Of a DNA stretch of 5,634 nt, positions 1 to 4,783 are shown piece after piece. The notes below the pieces were generated by a model. The model searched no databases. It saw nothing but the letters and a program-made list of their open reading frames with translations, and was not told the DNA's origin. Source of the DNA: Comamonadaceae bacterium. Its GTDB lineage: Bacteria; Pseudomonadota; Gammaproteobacteria; Burkholderiales; Burkholderiaceae_C. The DNA is taken from contig JAAFHN010000202.1 in NCBI GenBank assembly GCA_013298415.1, forward strand, positions 1-5,634. The letters run 5' to 3'. Each line of letters opens with the position of its first letter. Position 1 is the stretch's first letter. The position numbers and the translations under genes were made by a program.

Positions 1-813
1 CCCGTGGGAATGTGAGTCAGGCGAACCGCAGAGTCGGTTTTGTTGATGTGCTGGCCGCCCGCGCCGCTGGCGCGAAAGGTGTCGGTGCGCACATCTGCGG
101 GGTTGATATCGATTTCGATGTTGTCGTCCACCTCGGGGTAGACAAACACGCTTGCAAAGCTCGTGTGCCTGCCGCCTGAGGAGTCAAACGGCGATTTGCG
201 CACGAGCCGATGCACGCCGGTTTCTGTGCGCAAAAGGCCAAAGGCGTAGTCGCCCTCGATCTTGATGCTCGCGCCCCGAATACCAGCCACGTCGCCAGCC
301 GTTTCGTCTTCAATCGTGGCTTTGAAGCCTTTGCGCTCGGAGTACTTCAGGTACTGGCGCAGCAGCATCTGCGCCCAATCGCAGGCCTCGGTGCCGCCAG
401 CGCCGGCTTGAATTTCCACAAAGGCGTTGTTCGGGTCGGTGGGCTGGTTGAACATGCGCCGAAACTCCAGGCCTTCGACTTCCGTGTTCAGTTTCGCCGC
501 GTCGGCTTCCAGCCCGAGCAAACCGGCCTCGTCGCCTTCTTCCTTGCTCATTTCAAAGAGTTCAAGGTTGTCGGACAGCTCTTGCGTAAGGCGTGTGATC
601 ACACCTACCGTGTCGTCCAAACTTTTCTTTTCGCGGCCCAGCTCCTGGGCTTTTTTGGGGTCGTTCCAAACGGCGGAGTCTTCGAGTTGCGCGTTGACCA
701 CGCGCAGGCGTTCGGCCTTTTCCTCGTAGTTAAAGATACCCCCTCAGCGCATCGGTGCGCTGGGAGAGGTCGGCCAAGCTGTTGCCGATTTGATTGATGT
801 GTTCTGCGTCCAT
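1..813 (-). CDS. prfB: Peptide chain release factor 2 (RF2), 3' end outside the window, expressed by programmed +1 frameshift
   Basis: RF2 is the cytoplasmic class I release factor that reads UGA and UAA stop codons and triggers peptidyl-tRNA hydrolysis. A 27-codon zero frame starts at the ATG at 813-811 (MDAEHINQIGN...) and ends at the TAA at 732-730. The rest continues in the +1 frame from 731 to the left edge. The anticodon-like SPF tripeptide that recognises stop codons is at 194-186 (about residues 207-209). The catalytic GGQ motif is at 59-51 (about residues 252-254), inside ASGAGGQHINKTDS. About 269 residues are visible against roughly 365 in the family, so about 100 C-terminal residues lie outside. 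The first ATG in the downstream frame (551) would remove about 87 residues, so frameshifting is needed for a full protein. No strong Shine-Dalgarno precedes the start. The argD-type gene lies 57 bp upstream on the same strand, so co-transcription is likely. Confidence 0.96.
729..744 (-). promoter_or_regulatory. RF2 programmed +1 frameshift site with TAA stop
   Basis: Read on the minus strand, the site is AGGGGG (744-739), TAT (738-736), CTT (735-733), TAA (732-730), C (729). The internal Shine-Dalgarno-like AGGGGG sits 3 nt before the slippery CUU, the arrangement known from Escherichia coli prfB. Slippage of the leucyl-tRNA from CUU to UUU gives AAC (Asn) as the next codon and then TAC GAG GAA AAG, which continues the RF2 reading frame (GYLNYEEKAERLR). 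In the well-known site the stop is UGA and the next residue is Asp. Here the stop is UAA, so the residue is Asn. Confidence 0.93.
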
Positions 814-870
814 GATTCTTTTGAGCTTGCCGTGAGTGGCAAACCCATCATTTTCGCACGCTCAGCGCCC

Positions 871-2079
871 TCAGGCGTTTGCAACGACGAACTGATCGAT
901 CAAGGGGCAGAGGATCTCCGCCAATTGCAGTACCTCAGCCTCCGAGATCACGAGCGGGGGCACGAGGCGGATCACGCTGTCGGCTGTCACGCTGATGAGC
1001 AAACCCGCATCTGCGCACTGGCCCACCAGTGCGCCGCAGGGTTTGGCAAGCTCAATGCCGAGCATGAGGCCTTGGCCGCGAATGTCTTTCACCGCGCCGC
1101 TTTGTAAGTGAGCCGCGAGCTTGGTTTGAAGTGTGCTTTTCAGCACGCCGCCCACATGCGCGGCATGGGCCAGCAAACCGTCTTCTTCCATGATGCGGAT
1201 GGTTTCTACCCCTGCGCGCATCGCCAGTGGGTTGCCGCCGAATGTGGTGCCGTGGTTGCCGGGCGCAAAGATGTTTGCAGCCTTTGGGCCGGCCACGACC
1301 GCGCCAATCGGCACGCCGGAGCCCAAGCCTTTGGCCAGCGGCATCACATCGGGCACGATCCCTGCCCATTGATGCGCAAACCACTTGCCGGTGCGACCAA
1401 TGCCACATTGCACTTCGTCGATCATCAAGAGCCAATCGCGCTCGTCGCAGAGCTTGCGGATGGCTTGCAAGAAGTCCACGCGGGCGGGGTTTACGCCGCC
1501 TTCGCCTTGCACCGTCTCAAAGAAGCAAGCCACCACATTCGGGTTGCCTTCGGTTGCCTTTTTGATGGCTTCCACGTCGTTGAAGGGCACGCGGATGAAG
1601 CCTTCCACCAGGGGGCCAAAACCTGCCTGCACTTTGGGGTTGCCGGTTGCGCTGAGCGTGGCGATGCTGCGACCGTGAAAAGCCTTTTCAAACACCACGA
1701 TTTCTGGCTTGGTGATGCCTTTGTCGTGCCCAAATTTGCGGGCGAGCTTTAAAGCGCATTCGTTCGCTTCCAGCCCAGTGGAGCAGAAAAACACATTCGT
1801 CATGCCGCTCAAGGCCACCAATTTCGCGGCCAAGACCTCTTGGTTGGGCACGTGGTAGTAGTTGCTGGAGTGGATCATTTTGGCCACTTGGTCTTGCAAG
1901 GCGGCAACCAGCTTGGGGTGACCGTGGCCGAGCGTGTTGACTGCGATGCCGCCGAGGCCATCCAAATAGCGCTTGCCATTCACATCCACCACCCAAGCGC
2001 CTTGACCGTGCGATACGGCCAGCGGCACGCGGCCGTAGGTGTTCATGACGTGGGGAGAGCTGGGTGCGGCTGGTGACAT
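871..2079 (-). CDS. argD: Acetylornithine aminotransferase (class III PLP-dependent)
   Basis: This 402-residue protein has the normal length and motifs of acetylornithine/succinylornithine aminotransferases. These cytoplasmic PLP enzymes move an amino group from glutamate to N-acetylglutamate semialdehyde in arginine biosynthesis. Visible motifs are STGLEANE (100-107, cofactor phosphate region), AFHGRS (133-138), LLMIDEVQCGIGRTG (217-231, with Asp221 expected to contact the pyridine nitrogen), MPLAKGLGSG (246-255, with Lys250 the expected Schiff-base lysine) and HGTTFGGNP (276-284). The frame stays open upstream to 2310, but that extension crosses the rplS promoter region and looks non-coding. 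The ATG at 2079 has a GGAG (2088-2085) 5 nt upstream. A later ATG at 2046 (MNTYGR) is a weaker alternative. The gene is divergent from rplS and is followed 57 bp on by prfB. Relatives such as succinylornithine or other omega-aminotransferases cannot be excluded by motif alone. Confidence 0.9.
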   Translation of the reverse strand: MSPAAPSSPHVMNTYGRVPLAVSHGQGAWVVDVNGKRYLDGLGGIAVNTLGHGHPKLVAALQDQVAKMIHSSNYYHVPNQEVLAAKLVALSGMTNVFFCSTGLEANECALKLARKFGHDKGITKPEIVVFEKAFHGRSIATLSATGNPKVQAGFGPLVEGFIRVPFNDVEAIKKATEGNPNVVACFFETVQGEGGVNPARVDFLQAIRKLCDERDWLLMIDEVQCGIGRTGKWFAHQWAGIVPDVMPLAKGLGSGVPIGAVVAGPKAANIFAPGNHGTTFGGNPLAMRAGVETIRIMEEDGLLAHAAHVGGVLKSTLQTKLAAHLQSGAVKDIRGQGLMLGIELAKPCGALVGQCADAGLLISVTADSVIRLVPPLVISEAEVLQLAEILCPLIDQFVVANA

Positions 2080-2084
2080 GCTGA

Positions 2085-2088
2085 CTCC
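2085..2088 (-). promoter_or_regulatory. Shine-Dalgarno that fixes the argD start
   Basis: GGAG on the minus strand, 5 nt before the ATG at 2079. It is the main reason for choosing this start over the in-frame extension that stays open to 2310. Confidence 0.6.
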
Positions 2089-2140
2089 GAGAGGATGGGA
2101 AGTGAGATTGGTCGTGATTGTGCTGGCGCGGCCTGGCCCG

Positions 2141-2172
2141 GCGATGCCAGAGATTTGAGTTTTTGGCATCGC
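2141..2172. repeat. Perfect 9-bp inverted repeat in the argD/rplS divergent intergenic region
   Basis: GCGATGCCA (2141-2149) and TGGCATCGC (2164-2172) are exact reverse complements separated by 14 nt. The element lies about 62 bp upstream of the argD ATG and 40 bp upstream of the rplS -10 box. It could be an operator for a dimeric regulator, because half-site centres are about 23 bp apart (roughly two helical turns). It could also be a hairpin in the argD 5' leader. There is no U-tract to suggest a terminator in either direction. Confidence 0.6.
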
Positions 2173-2211
2173 ACAGATGCGCGGATGCGCAAAAGCTGCG
2201 TTTGGCCACGC

Positions 2212-2224
2212 TATAATGCGCGGT
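2212..2224 (+). promoter_or_regulatory. Promoter -10 box and discriminator for rplS
   Basis: TATAAT at 2212-2217 is a perfect sigma-70 -10 hexamer. It is followed by a GC-rich GCGCGG discriminator, giving a predicted start near 2224 and a leader of about 116 nt before the rplS ATG. GC-rich discriminators are typical of ribosomal promoters subject to ppGpp/DksA control, so stringent regulation is inferred. No good -35 hexamer sits 16-18 bp upstream, which keeps confidence moderate. Confidence 0.6.
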
Positions 2225-2240
2225 TTCCCGTTCCTCTGGC

Positions 2241-2281
2241 TGCCGCTTGGGCGGCAATGCGCTTTTTCAAACGAAGCCGCC
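2241..2281 (+). promoter_or_regulatory. Candidate alternative hairpins in the rplS leader
   Basis: TGCCGC (2241-2246) pairs perfectly with GCGGCA (2251-2256) around a TTGG loop, and a TTTTT run follows at 2263-2267. The middle strand, as GGCGGC (2250-2255), can instead pair with GCCGCC (2276-2281). The two pairings exclude each other, as in an attenuator. The 6-nt gap between the first hairpin and the T-run weakens the terminator reading, and the stems are short. This is a hypothesis only. Confidence 0.25.
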
Positions 2282-2339
2282 GATCCCAAGCCCCTAGTGC
2301 AGCAGCGCATGAACCGTGAAAGTGTGGAGTGTGAAGTCC

Positions 2340-2693
2340 ATGGACATCATCAAAGCCCTTGAGCAAGAAGAAATTGCTCGCTTGAACAAGCAAATCCCGC
2401 CGTTCGCCCCTGGCGACACGGTGATCGTGAGCGTGAATGTGGTTGAAGGCAACCGCAAGCGCGTGCAGGCCTACGAAGGTGTGGTGATTGCCAAGCGCAA
2501 TCGCGGCCTGAACAGCAGCTTCATCGTGCGCAAGATTTCCAGCGGCGAAGGCGTGGAGCGCACGTTCCAAACCTACAGCCCGATCATTGCGAACATCGAA
2601 GTGAAACGCCGTGGCGATGTACGCCGCGCCAAGCTGTACTACTTGCGCAGCCGCAGCGGCAAAAGCGCTCGCATCAAAGAGAAACTCAACTGA
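2340..2693 (+). CDS. rplS: 50S ribosomal protein L19
   Basis: This 117-residue protein matches bacterial L19 over its whole length. Recognisable segments are MDIIKALEQEEIARLNKQIP at the N-terminus, APGDTVIVSVNVVEGNRKR, YEGVVIAKRNRGLNSSFIVR, SSGEGVERTFQTYSP and the basic tail RRAKLYYLRSRSGKSARIKE. L19 is a basic component of the large ribosomal subunit near the 30S interface. I chose the ATG at 2340 because the family starts at this Met. The frame also offers upstream GTG codons at 2316 and 2331, but they would add residues not typical of L19. A GGAG at 2326-2329 lies 10 nt before the ATG, slightly long spacing. In most proteobacteria this gene ends an rpsP-rimM-trmD-rplS operon. Here an argD-type gene lies divergently upstream instead, so rplS probably uses its own promoter at 2212. 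Confidence 0.97.
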   Translation: MDIIKALEQEEIARLNKQIPPFAPGDTVIVSVNVVEGNRKRVQAYEGVVIAKRNRGLNSSFIVRKISSGEGVERTFQTYSPIIANIEVKRRGDVRRAKLYYLRSRSGKSARIKEKLN

Positions 2694-2733
2694 TCGCGCA
2701 GGCGATCATGCTCAGCTGATCGCCTGCGCGATC
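2692..2733 (+). repeat. 17-bp perfect hairpin overlapping the rplS stop codon
   Basis: Bases 2692-2708 and 2717-2733 are exact reverse complements (17 bp) with an 8-nt loop, TGCTCAGC. The 5' arm begins inside the TGA stop of rplS (2691-2693). No T-run follows, so this is not a standard intrinsic terminator, and a proper one lies 36 bp further on. It may protect the mRNA 3' end or act as a processing signal. The strand of action is inferred from its position in the rplS transcript. Confidence 0.8.
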
Positions 2734-2768
2734 GTGCAACTGAGCATCGGCGTCAAGCCTGTATTTCC

Positions 2769-2804
2769 AAGCCGCCGTGCCGACAAGGCTCCGGCGGCTT
2801 TTTT
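2769..2804 (+). terminator. Rho-independent terminator after rplS
   Basis: AAGCCGCCG (2769-2777) pairs perfectly with CGGCGGCTT (2792-2800) around a 14-nt loop, and the 3' arm runs into six T residues (2799-2804). This is a classic intrinsic terminator on the plus strand. It ends 9 nt before the next ATG (2814), so it separates rplS expression from the Nudix gene unless there is readthrough. Confidence 0.88.
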
Positions 2805-2813
2805 CATGCCCCC

Positions 2814-3533
2814 ATGTCTGAAACCCGCGCCCCGAGCCGACCGCTCAGCTTCGATCCCCGCCAAGTGCCCGTGGTGGGTACGGACGCGCATTTGCCCGCG
2901 CTTGCGGCCGAGCGCCTGACTGCGCAGTCCCTGCGTGAGCGTATGGGCGACTGCACGGCATTCGAGCCTGAGATGATTGAGCCGCTCTTTGTGGATCAGC
3001 CGCTGCGCGACGCAGCGGTGTTGATTCCCATCGTGCTCTACCCCAGCGGCCCGAGGGTGATACTCACCCAACGCACGGCAGCGCTCAAAAGCCACAGCGG
3101 GCAAGTTGCTTTTCCTGGCGGCAAAGTCGATGAAGACGATGCCCACGCCGAGGCCGCAGCGCTGCGAGAAGCCTGGGAAGAAATTGGCTTGGCAGCGCGG
3201 CATGTGGAGGTGATCGGCAGCTTGCCGCACTACAGCACGGGCACTGGCTTTCGCATCAAACCTGTGGTGGCGCTGGTGCATCCGCCGTTTGGTCTCACGA
3301 TCAACCCCGACGAGGTGGCCGAGGCCTTTGAAGTGCCGCTTGCTTTTTTGATGAACCCCGCCAATCACCGTCGCCACGAACTTGTGCGCGATTTCGGCAA
3401 AGGCCCCGTGAAGCGCGACTGGTTCAGCATGCCGTATCCAAATGCCGAGGGCGATGCTGAAGGCCATTTCATCTGGGGTGCTACCGCCGGGATCATCCGC
3501 AACCTCTACAAGCGACTCGCAGCGCCTGCCTGA
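2814..3533 (+). CDS. Nudix hydrolase of the CoA pyrophosphatase type
   Basis: This 239-residue protein carries the signature of the CoA pyrophosphatase branch of the Nudix family. The upstream family motif runs from LTQRTAALKSHSGQ (84-97) into VAFPGG (98-103), and the Nudix helix REAWEEIGL (118-126) holds the paired glutamates expected to bind Mg2+ or Mn2+. The tail IWGATAGIIRNLY (220-232) is also typical. Family members cleave CoA, acyl-CoA or oxidised CoA to phosphopantetheine derivatives and 3',5'-ADP in the cytoplasm. The substrate here is inferred. The start at 2814 keeps the N-terminal FDPRQVPVV segment, which I recall from Burkholderiales relatives. There is no Shine-Dalgarno: the preceding bases are the T-run of the rplS terminator. 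It resembles NudL in type, but I do not assign a symbol. Confidence 0.88.
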   Translation: MSETRAPSRPLSFDPRQVPVVGTDAHLPALAAERLTAQSLRERMGDCTAFEPEMIEPLFVDQPLRDAAVLIPIVLYPSGPRVILTQRTAALKSHSGQVAFPGGKVDEDDAHAEAAALREAWEEIGLAARHVEVIGSLPHYSTGTGFRIKPVVALVHPPFGLTINPDEVAEAFEVPLAFLMNPANHRRHELVRDFGKGPVKRDWFSMPYPNAEGDAEGHFIWGATAGIIRNLYKRLAAPA

Positions 3534-3652
3534 TGCCTTTTGAGCGTCATTTTTGACAGAATTGCTACATCTGTCCAAGCATTTACTCACTTCTTCGCTA
3601 CAAATAACGTAGTGAGACGCGTTGCACGCAGACCAAGCGGCACAATGCGTGC
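3534..3652. other. Intergenic gap with unassigned promoter-like elements
   Basis: This gap holds a perfect TTGACA (3553-3558) with no matching -10 at 16-18 bp, so it is not called as a promoter. TTGACA overlaps a 6-bp dyad, GACAGA (3555-3560) and TCTGTC (3570-3575). A second interrupted dyad is CTCACT (3586-3591) with AGTGAG (3611-3616). A -10-like CACAAT (3641-3646) lies 6 nt before the next ATG, which would give a nearly leaderless mRNA. No coding sequence is seen. Confidence 0.35.
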
Positions 3653-4708
3653 ATGAGCTTTCTTGCGGTGTTTTTGGCCTTGTTGCTGGAGCAGGTGCGG
3701 CCTTTGAAGCATGAGAACCCGGCGCACTCGCTGGCGCGCTCTTGGGCGCGCGAAGTGGTGCGCAATTTGGATGCAGGGCGGCACAGCCATGCGCTTTTGG
3801 TTTGGGGCGTTTGCGTCGGCTTGCCCACGCTGTGCGTATGGCTCGTTTATCTCGCTGCGCTCTATGTGAACCTCCTGCTCGCGTTTGCCTGGGTGGTGCT
3901 GGTGCTCTACCTAACGCTCGGTTTTCGGCAGTTCAGCCACCACTTCACCCAGGTGCGCGACGCACTGGAAGCGGGAGACGAGACTGCTGCGCGTGAAGCG
4001 CTTGCCCGCTGGAAGCTGGTGCAAGTCAATGAACTGCCGGGCAGCGAGCTGGTGCGGCATGCGCTGGAGCATTCGGTGATATCTGCGCATCGGCATGTGT
4101 TTGGCGTGTTGGTCTGGTTTTGCGTGCTTTCTGTGCTGGGTTTGGGACCTGCAGGGGCGGTGTTTTACCGTTTGTCCGAATACGTGGCCCGGCACTGGGA
4201 GCGGCACGCGGTGGAACGGCAGGGCCGCAAGCCCCAGGCCACAGCATCGACCTTGCAACTGACGCCCACGAGCGCCAGCGTGCGCCGGATGGCGCGCCAG
4301 CTTTGGCACGCGGTGGATTACGTGCCCGCCCGCCTTACTGCGCTGGGATTGGCCGCGGTCGGTAGTTTTGAAGATGCGATTGACTGCTGGCGTAACTACA
4401 CCCAGCGGCTGGAAGAGGGCGGCCGCGCGGAGAACGATGCGGTGATCCTTGCCGCTACCGCAGGGGCGATGGGCGTGCGCCTAGGAGGTGATGCGCTCAA
4501 AAGCGCCTTCGATGCGAACGCGTCTCAGAGTTTTCAGAGCCCTGGTCTTCCCTCCGGCGCCAGCGCCTGGAGCCAGGAAGCCAAGATCACCCCGGGGATG
4601 GAGCCACTTGTCTCTCATTTGCGCAGCCTGGTCGGCCTGATTTGGCGCTACGTGGTGTTGTGGATGCTCTTGCTGGCCCTGATGACCGCTGCGCGCTTGA
4701 CCGCGTAG
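3653..4708 (+). CDS. CobD/CbiB (AmpE-like) family inner-membrane protein, function uncertain
   Basis: The 351-residue protein resembles the CobD/CbiB and AmpE group. It opens with a hydrophobic FLAVFLALLLEQVRPL (3-18) and has hydrophobic stretches at about 48-91, 149-172 and 329-347, so it should be an integral inner-membrane protein. Family-like segments are RDALEAGDETAAREALARW (102-120), ELVRHALEHSVISAHRHVFG (132-151), FYRLSEYVARHW (171-182) and DYVPARLTALGLAAVGSFED (222-241). CbiB proper makes adenosylcobinamide phosphate in cobalamin synthesis, and AmpE is linked to beta-lactamase regulation. Neither role follows here, because no cobalamin or ampD gene is nearby. A hydrophilic stretch at about 183-215 and another at about 288-318 separate the conserved parts. 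No Shine-Dalgarno precedes the ATG. The final TTG ACC GCG TAG codons are the beginning of a 29-bp tandem repeat. Confidence 0.75.
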   Translation: MSFLAVFLALLLEQVRPLKHENPAHSLARSWAREVVRNLDAGRHSHALLVWGVCVGLPTLCVWLVYLAALYVNLLLAFAWVVLVLYLTLGFRQFSHHFTQVRDALEAGDETAAREALARWKLVQVNELPGSELVRHALEHSVISAHRHVFGVLVWFCVLSVLGLGPAGAVFYRLSEYVARHWERHAVERQGRKPQATASTLQLTPTSASVRRMARQLWHAVDYVPARLTALGLAAVGSFEDAIDCWRNYTQRLEEGGRAENDAVILAATAGAMGVRLGGDALKSAFDANASQSFQSPGLPSGASAWSQEAKITPGMEPLVSHLRSLVGLIWRYVVLWMLLLALMTAARLTA

Positions 4709-4783
4709 CTGCAAAGCTCTCGCGGTTGACCGCGTAGCTCCAAAGTTCTCGCGGTTGACCGTGTAGCTGCATCGTTCTTGGCT
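4697..4783. repeat. 29-bp tandem repeat, three copies, spanning the convergent gene ends
   Basis: Unit 1 is 4697-4725, unit 2 is 4726-4754 and unit 3 is 4755-4783. Each starts TTGACCG(C/T)GTAGCT. Units 1 and 2 differ at 2 of 29 positions; unit 3 matches unit 2 at about 21 of 29 and is degraded at its end. Unit 1 contains the last codons and the TAG stop of the CobD/CbiB-like gene, and unit 3 ends on the last base of the rsgA stop codon. The junction of units 1 and 2 forms the self-complementary CGCGGTTGACCGCG (4721-4734). No T-run is present for a terminator. Confidence 0.9.

Noticed and set aside
730..732. The TAA in prfB as a pseudogene-making nonsense or frameshift mutation
   Set aside because: The AGGGGG spacer and CTT-T slip sequence are intact and the +1 frame continues as full RF2, so this is the programmed site and not decay.
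210..797. Plus-strand open frame of 195 codons over prfB
   Set aside because: It is antisense to the conserved RF2 coding frame, including its SPF motif, and has no family resemblance.
1108..1752. Plus-strand open frame of 214 codons inside argD
   Set aside because: It is an antisense shadow of the aminotransferase, with no recognisable domain or ribosome binding site.
2080..2310. N-terminal extension of the argD frame up to 2310
   Set aside because: The frame is open, but it covers the rplS promoter and the inverted repeat, its residues do not look like the aminotransferase family, and a Shine-Dalgarno supports the start at 2079.
3531..3554. Weak hairpin TGATG/CGTCA followed by TTTTT after the Nudix stop
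   Set aside because: The stem is only 5 bp with a wobble pair and a 9-nt loop, too weak to call a terminator with confidence.
2712..3590. Minus-strand open frame of 292 codons over the Nudix gene
   Set aside because: The plus strand encodes a clear Nudix protein with all motifs. The antisense frame shows no known domain and is explained by high-GC codon bias.
4697..4783. CRISPR array reading of the 29-bp repeats
   Set aside because: The units are directly contiguous with no spacers, and there are only three copies, one of them degraded.
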